NCBI GenBank assembly: GCA_027623555.1 | Contig: JAQBSZ010000024.1 | Location: forward strand, 1 to 58,481 | DNA length: 58,481 bases | Reading direction: 5' to 3' | Source of the DNA: Pseudomonadota bacterium | Lineage (GTDB): Bacteria > Pseudomonadota > Gammaproteobacteria > Pseudomonadales > Pseudohongiellaceae | Shown here: piece by piece, positions 1 through 6,699 of the stretch | Layout: each line of letters opens with the position of its first letter | How positions within the stretch are numbered: position 1 is the first letter of the stretch | Made by a program: the position numbers and the translations under genes | The notes under the pieces: model-generated | Seen by the model: the letters and a program-made list of their open reading frames with translations, nothing else | Told to the model about the DNA's origin: nothing | The model's database searches: none

Positions 1-183
1 ATCGATGCCCGGTGCACCCTTATTGCGACAAACTTGTTTTAGCGCACGTAGCAGATTTTTCCTCTCCACAACGCGGCTAATGATTGATGAACAATAGTTG
101 GATTTTGGTTCAATCGGGTTTCCCATTCCTGATTCACCCTCTGAACTCTCCAGAGACAATACTAATTGCTTAACAGGTGCCAT
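1..183 (-). CDS. Group II intron reverse transcriptase/maturase, N-terminal 61 residues
   Basis: An ATG at 183 opens a frame that stays open to the window edge. Residues about 36-61 contain RVVERKNLLRALKQV and then VCRNKGAPGID, the start of the reverse transcriptase domain (RT-0/RT-1) of group II intron-encoded proteins. The protein normally performs intron splicing (maturase) and target-primed reverse transcription. Only the first 61 residues are here, so the catalytic YADD box cannot be checked. The identification rests on the NKGAPGID motif and on the intron-like sequence upstream. Confidence 0.85.
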   Translation of the reverse strand, partial: MAPVKQLVLSLESSEGESGMGNPIEPKSNYCSSIISRVVERKNLLRALKQVCRNKGAPGID

Positions 184-606
184 TCAGAAACACTTCCCCG
201 ACGATTACTTTCCATGATTTGTTCAGGCCTTCGGTGACAAGAATTCCACCTACTATGCCTTCTGCTGACTTCTGTACTGCGGTCACACGCAATCGCTTGC
301 GCGTCAGTTGATCCCTCAACACAGTACAGACCTCCCGGGGTAAGACACTTAACTTTCCTCGCGTAGACGCTCAATTTATAAAACGTATTCCAGTTGCAGA
401 TGGAGGGCTTAATGGTCACGTGCCCACTGGCCCCGAATACGTCACACCTCATATTGAGTTCTTGTTCATCGCCCCGCGATTTCGCGTTGGACTTCCTTCA
501 GACCCCACCTCGCGATGACGCCCTTGCCCTTTCGCTAACCTTCGGCTCTGCGAATACCTGGTAAGAGGACTTGCACCTCTCTAGTTAAGTGCCATGCCCG
601 GCACAC
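1..606 (-). mobile_element. Group II intron, 5' part, cut by window edge
   Basis: On the minus strand an element begins near 606 with GTGTGCCGGGCATGG, a typical bacterial group II intron 5' end, followed by a GAGGTGCAAGTCCTC hairpin-like segment. About 420 nt of non-coding, structured sequence (606 to 184) precedes the reverse transcriptase start, which fits the intron RNA domain I and nearby domains. The intron continues beyond position 1, so its catalytic domain V, 3' end and class cannot be seen. It lies directly behind an attC-like palindrome and reads in the same direction as the cassette gene. The 5' boundary is uncertain by one or two bases (606 or 608). Confidence 0.8.
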
Positions 607-666
607 ACGCTCGCTTCAGGCGTGCGGCGTAGCCGCATCGCTCTGAAAGCGCTTGTTATGTAGCTC
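601..666 (-). other. attC-like integron recombination site, interrupted
   Basis: Read on the minus strand, GAGCTACATAAC (666-655) acts as the left core with its AAC, followed by AAGCGCTTTCAG. A terminal hairpin is formed by TGCGGC-TAC-GCCGCA (637-623). The returning arm CCTGAAGCGAGCG pairs imperfectly with the first. This is the usual attC layout: imperfect palindrome, short variable terminal loop, core with AAC. The right core (GTT...) is missing because the group II intron starts there. The intact counterpart of that core is at 2290-2279. The stop codon of the cassette gene overlaps the left core, as is common in cassettes. Confidence 0.7.
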
Positions 667-2290
667 TTTCTTCGAATATGCATTTCTCTAGCTCGGAATA
701 AACGTTCATATCATCCGTAATTAGTTTGGACAGGTTTATTTTAAATAGCTCTGGATTAATGTTTGTGTTTATGTTACAGAAATTCTTTATTCGCACTACA
801 TCATCTTTAATGTTCTGATTCACTATATCGTTCACGAAATCATCGAACGAGGCCTCGTCAAATACCAATCCATTCTCAACGCAGTATTTGCTGAGAACTT
901 CTTTGTCGAATAAGTAATTTTCTAACTCCCACCTCTTAAGTACTCGGTGATTGGGTGGATTGTTATCCAAATATCGCCGCCTGTCCTCTAGGGTAGTTAG
1001 CTGTCCTGATGAAATATCTCTGTCTTTTAACACTAGTATCTCAACATCTGAGAAAACCTTGCTTAGGATTGCGAGAGCGATTTCGCTGCGCTGGTCAAGC
1101 TCGGTGTTCCCACCACTCGATACGAATAGAGTGTCATGATGTTTGGTGGAGAATATGTTATTGAAAACTCGAGCGTCGAGTCCGCGCTCGCCCCCGTTTG
1201 CGGCAGGCGCATCCCTTCCTTCACAATAAATAATTCTTTTTGGGCTCAATAACCCTGTAAGGTCCTCCAGAGCGGTCTGAAATATTCGTTGCCAGTTAGC
1301 GCGTGACGGGATCATCGGCACGACGGTATGCTCGCCAGTGAAGTAGTCTCTCTCAGAGAAATCGATTATTTGCGTTTTAGCTTTAAGTTCCTCCTGGAGG
1401 GCTCTGAGAAAACCAATGCTATGTGTAGCAATCCAAAGCTGGCAATTTTCAGGAATTAATTTTTCAATTTCAATGAGGAGCTTCCTTTGTACTGCGGTGT
1501 TTAAATGAAGTTCAGGCTCATCTATGCATATAACAGTATCATTGTACTCAACAGTTTTTATTAGAAGGTCGATGATAATATCGACAACTTCTTTTTCGCC
1601 TGAGGATAAGTTGGCATAAGGAAAATCGACGGAATTCCCTTTCTTAAAGAATAGTTGCCCTCTGCCAGCCAATATATCTCCAAGATCAGAGATCTCAACG
1701 TCAATGATTTGAGACAGTATCGAGTTAATACGTCCCAATAATTCTTCTCTAACCTGGTCTCCAGTTTTTTTGCCCTTAAAGAATTCATCATAGGATGAGC
1801 CCAACAATCGGTGATAATTCGATTTCAGGCGTGTGTCGATTGCAATTGAGCTTATGGGCTCATCTCGAGTTTCCAATATCTTCGGTGTCGCTTCTAGTTG
1901 TGTAACCTGCAATTTTGAAGTGAATCGATAAGCTGTTCTGATATAGAAACTTTTCCTTCCGATAGTACCTGCTGTCCCTTCTATAGTGATTGCTTGATTC
2001 TTATTGTAGGGAGTGGGTTCTGCGTCTCCAGGATTTCTCTTCGAATAAAGCGATTTAGATAGAAATTCGTTGCCTTCAGTTCCATAACTTCGATGGTCTT
2101 TTAGCTTTTCCTCAAATGCGTCAAATATTGAACTTTTCCCACAGCCATTTGGGCCAACAAGTGCAATCACCTTCTTCGGTTCATCGCCAAGATCAATGGT
2201 GAGATCGTCGAAACGTTTAAACTCTTTTAGGCGTAATTTTTTAATTCTCATAGTTTTCCGATCGCTTGAGCTTAGCCTGAGCTACATAAC
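607..2290 (-). mobile_element. Integron gene cassette carrying an ATPase/TOPRIM gene
   Basis: The cassette begins on the minus strand at 2290 with GTTATGTAGCTC, a right-core-like site. It runs through a 27-bp leader, one gene, and ends in the attC-like site at 666-607. The 12-bp sequences at 2290-2279 and 655-666 are perfect inverted repeats, as expected for the two halves of an attC brought together by circularisation. Single gene, short leader and stop codon inside the attC core are the standard cassette layout. No integrase or further cassettes are visible, so this could be a lone (SALIN-like) cassette or the edge of an array. The AT-rich coding sequence differs from the surrounding chromosome, which suggests transfer. 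Confidence 0.65.
656..2251 (-). CDS. AAA/ABC-type ATPase with C-terminal TOPRIM-like DUF4435 domain; possible defence protein
   Basis: A 531-residue protein. The N-terminal half is an SMC/RecF/OLD-type ATPase: Walker A GPNGCGKS (about 33-40), signature LSSGEKE, Walker B VICIDEPELH and a switch histidine in ATHSIGF. The C-terminal part has a TOPRIM-like pattern, with an acidic residue in YCEGRD and the pair in LKDRD, resembling DUF4435. ATPase plus DUF4435 is the composition of the anti-phage PARIS system (AriA + AriB), and is broadly like OLD nucleases. A defence role is inference. GGAAA lies five bases before the ATG at 2251. The gene is clearly AT-richer than the core genes and sits in a cassette, so it was probably acquired. 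Confidence 0.8.
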   Translation of the reverse strand: MRIKKLRLKEFKRFDDLTIDLGDEPKKVIALVGPNGCGKSSIFDAFEEKLKDHRSYGTEGNEFLSKSLYSKRNPGDAEPTPYNKNQAITIEGTAGTIGRKSFYIRTAYRFTSKLQVTQLEATPKILETRDEPISSIAIDTRLKSNYHRLLGSSYDEFFKGKKTGDQVREELLGRINSILSQIIDVEISDLGDILAGRGQLFFKKGNSVDFPYANLSSGEKEVVDIIIDLLIKTVEYNDTVICIDEPELHLNTAVQRKLLIEIEKLIPENCQLWIATHSIGFLRALQEELKAKTQIIDFSERDYFTGEHTVVPMIPSRANWQRIFQTALEDLTGLLSPKRIIYCEGRDAPAANGGERGLDARVFNNIFSTKHHDTLFVSSGGNTELDQRSEIALAILSKVFSDVEILVLKDRDISSGQLTTLEDRRRYLDNNPPNHRVLKRWELENYLFDKEVLSKYCVENGLVFDEASFDDFVNDIVNQNIKDDVVRIKNFCNINTNINPELFKINLSKLITDDMNVYSELEKCIFEERAT

Positions 2291-2547
2291 GAGGCTGTAG
2301 AAAAACCAATACCGGTTTGTTCCGCCAGCAATCCTGTTCATTTTTGATTTTCATTCTGCCTTGCATTCAGAATTTCGGAGTTATGCGGTTTGCAATATTG
2401 TAAAGGACGCACTAACTCCGCTTATCTTCCCAAACTTCCGTAATTCTGCAACTTTTCAATGTTATGCACCAGACAGTATAAATGCCACTGCCCTTGGACC
2501 TTGTTTTTGCCACGCACACTGAACCGCTTTAAGCCCTTGTTGCGAAG
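2291..2547 (-). pseudogene. IS1182-family transposase remnant with IS end
   Basis: On the minus strand, positions 2547-2422 encode 41 residues ending in TAA. They include GLKRFSVRGKNK and WHLYCLVHNIEKL, the C-terminal signature of IS1182-family DDE transposases. The rest of the transposase is missing; the sequence changes abruptly at about 2548 where the repeat element begins. The far end at 2291 starts GAGGCTGTAGAAAAAC, similar to common IS terminal inverted repeats, and directly abuts the cassette core site. So one IS end and the last 41 codons remain. The gap 2252-2421 holds the cassette leader, the IS end and nothing else recognisable. Confidence 0.65.
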
Positions 2548-2552
2548 GAGAA

Positions 2553-2692
2553 GGGGACACTAATAACTTAGTAACTTAGCCGAACTCTAATTGCCCCTAT
2601 GTCTTCAGCATATATTGCTGAGTTATCAAGCCAGTTTGAACCCAGAAAGGAAACTCCAAACTTACTTAAGTTACTAAGTTATTAGTGTCCCC
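2553..2692. repeat. 140-bp MITE-like element with perfect 26-bp terminal inverted repeats
   Basis: Positions 2553-2578 begin GGGGACACTAATAACTTAGT. Positions 2667-2692 are the exact reverse complement over 26 bp, with 88 bp between. No ORF lies inside. Degenerate copies of the same 26-mer flank the dead tyrosine transposase at 5626-5985, so this is likely a REPIN or MITE mobilised by that family. The right arm overlaps the last codons of the serine recombinase gene and ends at its stop codon. Confidence 0.75.
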
Positions 2693-4414
2693 TACTATTC
2701 TCCGGGTAATGAGTTCAAGGTCTTCCAAGGCCGTCTTGTGCGCGATGGCCCCGGATTGTGGCTTCGCCATGCTGAACGCGGTATGACAACCGCCGTGCCA
2801 ATGAATGACCAGTTGAAGTGTCTGTGCCGATTCATCCATAACCACCACGATCTCGTGAATGAGCAGGCGGACTATCTGCTTTTTCAGCACCATCGGGCAG
2901 GCCGGGTCTTCCCACACTCCCGCAAAATCTTCACCAAGGGCGCGAAGGGCGGCTTCTTCAGCCGCGTTCAGGGAACGCACCCTATCGGCGTAGGTATCCA
3001 ATTCGGCCTGGAGATTGTGTTGTTCTTCGAGCTTGTCATTCCAGCGCTGCTCCAGCACCTCGGCCACCAGACGATTGTTAGGGTCAACCTGATCGTATTG
3101 CGCGAAGGCCCGCTCAGTCTCATAGCGGACTTGCTGCAATCGGCGTTCCAGCACGCCGCGTTGGTCATTGCCTTCGGCGGCAAGGCGTTCCATCGCCGCC
3201 AGACTCGCGTCCAACCCCAGCGGCGATATCGCCTGCAAGAGAGACTCACTCAGACGCTTGTCAACCGTCGCCCCGCCAAAGCCCAGGCAATAGCGCCCGC
3301 CGGTGGCGAAATCACCACTGCACACGTAGCGTGCCGCCGTGCCGCTCTTGCCCCAGTAACGGATGTGCAACTTGCGCCCGCAGCGGCCGCAACGCAGCAG
3401 GCCGGTGAGCAGTCCCTGCCCGCCGCGTACCGCCAGCGCCGTCTCGTCTTGCATAAAATTGCCGCCGTTGCCGCGCATGATGTCCTGGTTCCGTTGATAC
3501 TTGGCCCAGTCAATATACCCGCGATGATGGCCCGGCAGGAAGACCTTGGCTTGTTCGGGCTCTTGTACCATCACCTGCCGCTTGAGAGTCTGACCGCCCT
3601 TGACCACCCGTTGTGTGCGCCGACGGCCATACACATATGCCCCCGCGTACAAGGGATTATGCAACATATCGCCGATAAAGCTCATAGTCGGCAATTGCCA
3701 GTGCAATACCCTCCGACCCCCCTGCGGTTTGTTCACCGGCAGCTCAATCCCTTCTTCGTGAAACCAGCGCTGGGTTTGCCGGATACTACCCAACGCGTCG
3801 AACTGGTTGAACACCAGGGCGATAGCTTCCTGCACCCGCAGGTTGGGATCCTTGACGATCTCTCCGGTGGTATCGGTGACGTAACCGGGCGCCAGGCAAC
3901 GGCCCAACTCACCCCGTTTCGCTTTCGATTCCCGGCCCTGTTGCAGGCGGGACTTCAAGGTGTTCAGTTCTACCACGCTCAAGGTGCCCTTGATGCCGAG
4001 CACCAGTTGGTCATCCATACGCGTCAGGTCGTACAGATTGTCCGCATCGGCAATCAGGGTATCGAACATCTGGCACAGCTCCAGCAGATGGCACCAGTCC
4101 TTGTCCGTGCGCGACAAGCGCGACAGTTCACGGCTGAGTACCAGACCGACCTCGCCCAGGGCAATGCTGGCCAGCAGTTGCTTGAAACCAGAACGTGCCC
4201 CGGCGCCGCTGCTGGCACTTACCCCCAGATCGCAGTCGATGACCTCGATGTGCTTGAAGCCATAGGCCTTTGCGGTTTCCTTCAGGGCGTATTGCAGGCG
4301 CTGACTCTCGGTGTTCTGTTTGACCTGGGCCAGTGAGGATTGGCGCAGATAGACGACTGCCTTGCGAGATAAATGCGCGGGGGTGAATTTACCGTTCGAT
4401 TCAGTCCGGTTCAT
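2666..4414 (-). CDS. Large serine recombinase (resolvase/invertase family)
   Basis: A 582-residue site-specific recombinase. The N-terminal resolvase domain has VYLRQSS (catalytic serine about 26) and the arginine-rich LSRELSRLSRTDKD. A recombinase domain follows, then a zinc beta-ribbon with CGRCGRKLH and a later C...C pair (YVCSG, YCLG). A coiled-coil stretch comes before the C terminus. Such enzymes cut and join DNA at attachment sites to move elements. Its start overlaps the gene upstream by four bases, and a 51-codon ORF also overlaps it, giving a compact three-gene transposon-like unit. The final residues GDTNNLVT and the TAA come from the 26-bp repeat arm, so the native C terminus was probably replaced. 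Confidence 0.88.
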   Translation of the reverse strand: MNRTESNGKFTPAHLSRKAVVYLRQSSLAQVKQNTESQRLQYALKETAKAYGFKHIEVIDCDLGVSASSGAGARSGFKQLLASIALGEVGLVLSRELSRLSRTDKDWCHLLELCQMFDTLIADADNLYDLTRMDDQLVLGIKGTLSVVELNTLKSRLQQGRESKAKRGELGRCLAPGYVTDTTGEIVKDPNLRVQEAIALVFNQFDALGSIRQTQRWFHEEGIELPVNKPQGGRRVLHWQLPTMSFIGDMLHNPLYAGAYVYGRRRTQRVVKGGQTLKRQVMVQEPEQAKVFLPGHHRGYIDWAKYQRNQDIMRGNGGNFMQDETALAVRGGQGLLTGLLRCGRCGRKLHIRYWGKSGTAARYVCSGDFATGGRYCLGFGGATVDKRLSESLLQAISPLGLDASLAAMERLAAEGNDQRGVLERRLQQVRYETERAFAQYDQVDPNNRLVAEVLEQRWNDKLEEQHNLQAELDTYADRVRSLNAAEEAALRALGEDFAGVWEDPACPMVLKKQIVRLLIHEIVVVMDESAQTLQLVIHWHGGCHTAFSMAKPQSGAIAHKTALEDLELITRRIVGDTNNLVT

Positions 4415-4556
4415 GAGTTTCTCCTCCGCCGCTTTGCCATAGGGTGAGGATAGCCTCGGCCATGACGGCGACCAATCGTTGCTCCTGTTGTGGATTCATC
4501 GCCGGCGGGGGAGCGGCGACCTCGTCGCTGCCTAGTTCCAGGGTAATCTGCTGCAT
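4401..4556 (-). CDS. Small protein of the serine-recombinase element
   Basis: A 51-codon frame running from ATG at 4556 to TGA at 4401. It overlaps the end of the upstream gene in another frame and the first residues of the recombinase. The product starts MQQITLELGSDEVAA, continues with a proline-rich stretch and NPQQEQRLVAVMAEAI, and ends GGGETHEPD. CAGGAG lies about six bases before the ATG, a good ribosome binding site. The placement between the two other genes suggests an accessory protein of the element. No function is known to me; the protein-like composition and the RBS argue that it is real. Confidence 0.6.
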   Translation of the reverse strand: MQQITLELGSDEVAAPPPAMNPQQEQRLVAVMAEAILTLWQSGGGETHEPD

Positions 4557-4827
4557 GGGGTTGCTCCTGTTGCTGTGTCGTCGTTACTGTAGACGACTGC
4601 AGCAGATCCACCAGTGCGTTCAACGCCTCGGCGGGAAGTGTCGCCTGCTGGCTGAGCTGATACTGTTTCGCATTAACGTCGAGCATCCACAGTGGAATTT
4701 TCAGCGCCTTCCCATCGGGACGAGCCACAGTCGCGGTGTTACCGGTGGGGCGTGGCCACTGGAGAACCTTGAGGCAATGGTGATAGAGCGGATGAAAAGG
4801 GTAATAAACCGTCACCGTGGACGGCAT
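4411..4827 (-). CDS. Hypothetical protein upstream of serine recombinase (DUF5372-like start)
   Basis: A frame of 138 codons opening with MPSTVTVYYPFHPLYHHCLKV, where the YPFHPL pattern recalls small DUF5372-type proteins that accompany transposon recombinases. Residues up to about 85 (PLWMLDV, LNALVDLLQSS) look protein-like. The tail after about residue 100 is Arg/Gly-rich and probably non-native composition caused by overlap with the 51-codon gene. The stop overlaps the recombinase ATG by four bases, so translation is probably coupled. Its start lies at the junction with the IS91 fragment (about 4830-4847). Function unknown. Confidence 0.6.
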   Translation of the reverse strand: MPSTVTVYYPFHPLYHHCLKVLQWPRPTGNTATVARPDGKALKIPLWMLDVNAKQYQLSQQATLPAEALNALVDLLQSSTVTTTQQQEQPHAADYPGTRQRRGRRSPAGDESTTGATIGRRHGRGYPHPMAKRRRRNS

Positions 4828-4847
4828 GGTATTGTGCGTGGTTATTG

Positions 4848-5290
4848 CTCAACATACACTTCCACATGCTTTTTCTGGATGGCGTCTATGTACAGGATGA
4901 CTCCGGCCACTACGCCTTTCGCCGCACCCCGCCGCCGAGCGTCGAACAGCTCCATGACCTGCTTCATGTGATCAGCCGGCGGGTGGCCCGGTTCCTGGAG
5001 CGGCGCGGGATTCTGGAACGGGACGAAGATAACAGTTACCTGACCTTGGACGGCCTGGAGGAAGATCCGCTCAGGGACATTCACAGTTACTCGGTCACCT
5101 ATAGGGTCGCCATCGGCCCGCAAAAGGGCCGCAAGGTGTTCTGCCTGCAGACTATTCCACCACGATCGGAAGAATCACCGGGTAACGCCCGGGTGGCGAA
5201 TCTCAATGGATTCAGCCTGCACGCCGGGGTTGCCGCCCGAGCCCATCAGCGCAGGGCCGCTCAAGCGCATCCCTGCGCTCGCGGCATAAA
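4848..5290 (+). pseudogene. IS91-family transposase fragment
   Basis: The plus strand encodes LNIHFHMLFLDGVYV, the HUH-type metal-binding core of IS91/ISCR rolling-circle transposases. Further family blocks follow: SVTYRVAIGPQKGRKVF, then GFSLHAGVAARA. Everything before the HUH core is missing, and family similarity ends near 5250-5290, after which a different gene begins. It is therefore a fragment of roughly a third of a transposase and cannot be active. Neither an IS91 origin nor terminus could be recognised. Confidence 0.8.
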
Positions 5291-5553
5291 TGCATCCATG
5301 CATAAAAAGTCGTTGCGCCAGTGTGCAAGGCGTAAAAAAATTCCAATAGGCGATTTATCGAGCTGTGGCGAAACGTAGCAGTATGTTGGTGGTGATGATG
5401 CCAGGCGCAGATTTGCGACTTGGGTATAATCATCAGGAAGAAGTAAATGCCCAGTACATACGGATTATTTACCAATAGATAGATGGCAAAGTCCAATAGA
5501 CTAAAACAAAGCACTATGGTGACAGGTAACCTATCTGCGGAATTTTTAAACAC
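5291..5553 (-). pseudogene. Truncated fatty acid desaturase-like gene
   Basis: From a GTG at 5553 the minus strand encodes about 88 residues. They include two hydrophobic segments (VTIVLCFSLLDFAIYLLV, VLGIYFFLMII), then CAWHHHHQHTATFRH and INRLLEFFYALHTG, followed by TTFYAWMH. The histidine cluster followed by NRLLE...TG and a tryptophan-His segment resembles membrane fatty acid desaturases, whose next box would be HHNLGHH. Similarity stops where the IS91 fragment begins, and the missing C-terminal part is nowhere else in the window. I read it as a gene cut by the IS91 event. The family call is moderate. Confidence 0.5.
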
Positions 5554-5625
5554 TACTCAGTTGCTTATTGACTGCTTGGCGAGACAAGAGTCTATCATCT
5601 AATACTAATTGGGTTAAGTCGATAA

Positions 5626-5985
5626 GGGGCACTGATAAAATGGTAATTTACTGTATCACCTCTTCGAACTTCACCCTATCCAGCTCACAAAGCTCTCAGC
5701 TTTTTTTAGATCGATAAGAAACGGCTGGCTGTACAATCTTCAATTTTCTGGCAATATCCCAGGCAGAAAATCCAGGCGTTTCAGTATCCCAATAGCAAAT
5801 CGAAAATTTTGTACTCGTATGCTTGTTGTCTCGTGTCTTTCGCAAAAGCTCATGCTCGTTTATGCCATACTTTTGGCATATATCGCTAGTGAGTCGCTCC
5901 AGCTTTCAACCGTCGGATTCAAGCGAGATTTGTAATCAAGCTCTAGCTCGTATAGTTGCTAATTTGCTATTTTGTCTGTGTCCCC
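5626..5985. repeat. Degenerate inverted repeats flanking a dead RAYT transposase
   Basis: Plus-strand 5626-5650 (GGGGCACTGATAAAATGG...) matches about 20 of 26 positions of the perfect repeat at 2553. Minus-strand 5985-5960 (GGGGACACAGACAAAATAG...) matches about 19 of 26. The two face each other around the transposase relic, so the pair looks like the ends of the ancestral element. The right copy forms the last codons of the neighbouring gene at 5959. Confidence 0.6.
5696..5920 (-). pseudogene. REP-associated tyrosine transposase (Y1/RAYT) C-terminal remnant
   Basis: The minus strand from 5902 to a TGA at 5696 encodes LERLTSDICQKYGINEHELL, then FSAWDIARKLKIVQPAVSY. These match the C-terminal helix-turn-helix-like region of TnpA-REP/Y1 transposases (YGI...EL, S..EIAR.L...PAVS). 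A stop codon lies just upstream in frame and the catalytic HUH/tyrosine domain is absent, so it is a relic. The remaining sequence between 5554 and 5958 is AT-rich and holds no other gene that I can see. Confidence 0.65.
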
Positions 5986-6633
5986 TAATGGAAAGCCTTC
6001 GAAGCCTTCATCAAACTGAACGCCCAGGCTATTCAGGTACATCGCTACCATGTTGTACTGCCCTACCGTGAACACCGCCTCCATCATCTGTCGGCGATCA
6101 TAGCGCTCTGCCAGGGCATTCCATGTCGAGTCAGTGACCAGGGCATTGGCATGCAACTCATCCGCTGCGCGCAGCAGAGTCGCATCCCAGGCGCTCCAGC
6201 CCACTGCATCTGGACCCTCCAGTATGCGCTGCATTTCCGCATCGCTTATCCCGACACTGCGAGCGAGCCCGGCATGGGCAGCCCATTCATAGGCGCCGCC
6301 ATTTAACCAGCCGATTCGCAGGATGAGCAGCTCGCGGTCGCGGATGGGCAGCGTCGATTCCTGCAGCAGGTAATCGGTAAACACCAGCCAGGCATTACAG
6401 AGCTCGGGCGCCTGCGCGCAGGTTGACCATACGCCCAGAACGTTACCATTGCGTTCCCGCGGAGCCAGTATTTCCCGCTGCGCCTCTGTCCAGGGTCTTT
6501 CTGCCCGTGGAATGCGCGGCTGATCCAGTGGCGTTCCGCTACGGCGCTGGTCCTGAGCCTGTAACGCGCTTGCAAGACTGAGCGCAAGAAGTACTAGAAC
6601 CATCGAGTGAAAGCTGACCAATTTTTTAACCAT
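5959..6633 (-). CDS. Secreted carboxymuconolactone decarboxylase-like protein
   Basis: The start is taken at ATG 6633 (MVKKLVSF), six bases after GGGAG, rather than the TTG at 6651. A signal peptide (hydrophobic stretch about 5-24, SALQAQ cleavage region) precedes a CMD/AhpD-like domain: RDRELLILRIGWLNGGAYEWAAH and LARSVGISDAEM. The CxxC of the AhpD peroxidase subgroup is absent, as in many alpha-helical CMD proteins annotated only by fold. The substrate is unknown. The last residues, GDTDKIAN, and the TAG derive from the inverted repeat of the adjacent relic, so the original C terminus after GFEGFPL has been replaced by about eight residues. Confidence 0.8.
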   Translation of the reverse strand: MVKKLVSFHSMVLVLLALSLASALQAQDQRRSGTPLDQPRIPRAERPWTEAQREILAPRERNGNVLGVWSTCAQAPELCNAWLVFTDYLLQESTLPIRDRELLILRIGWLNGGAYEWAAHAGLARSVGISDAEMQRILEGPDAVGWSAWDATLLRAADELHANALVTDSTWNALAERYDRRQMMEAVFTVGQYNMVAMYLNSLGVQFDEGFEGFPLGDTDKIAN

Positions 6634-6699
6634 GTTTTTCTCCCTTTTCAAGACAATAGAAATAACTCGCTATTCAGGAATTCAATGCCGTCTTGCCAC

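Noticed and set aside
162..452. 96-codon frame on the minus strand inside the intron 5' region
   Set aside because: The stretch is structured intron RNA before the reverse transcriptase start, and the product has no protein-like pattern.
2738..4336. 532-codon plus-strand frame opposite the serine recombinase
   Set aside because: It mirrors the codons of a clear recombinase gene; the product shows no domain.
5823..6071. Plus-strand frame of 82 codons across the RAYT relic and the next gene
   Set aside because: Shadow of the transposase relic and of the carboxymuconolactone gene 3' end.
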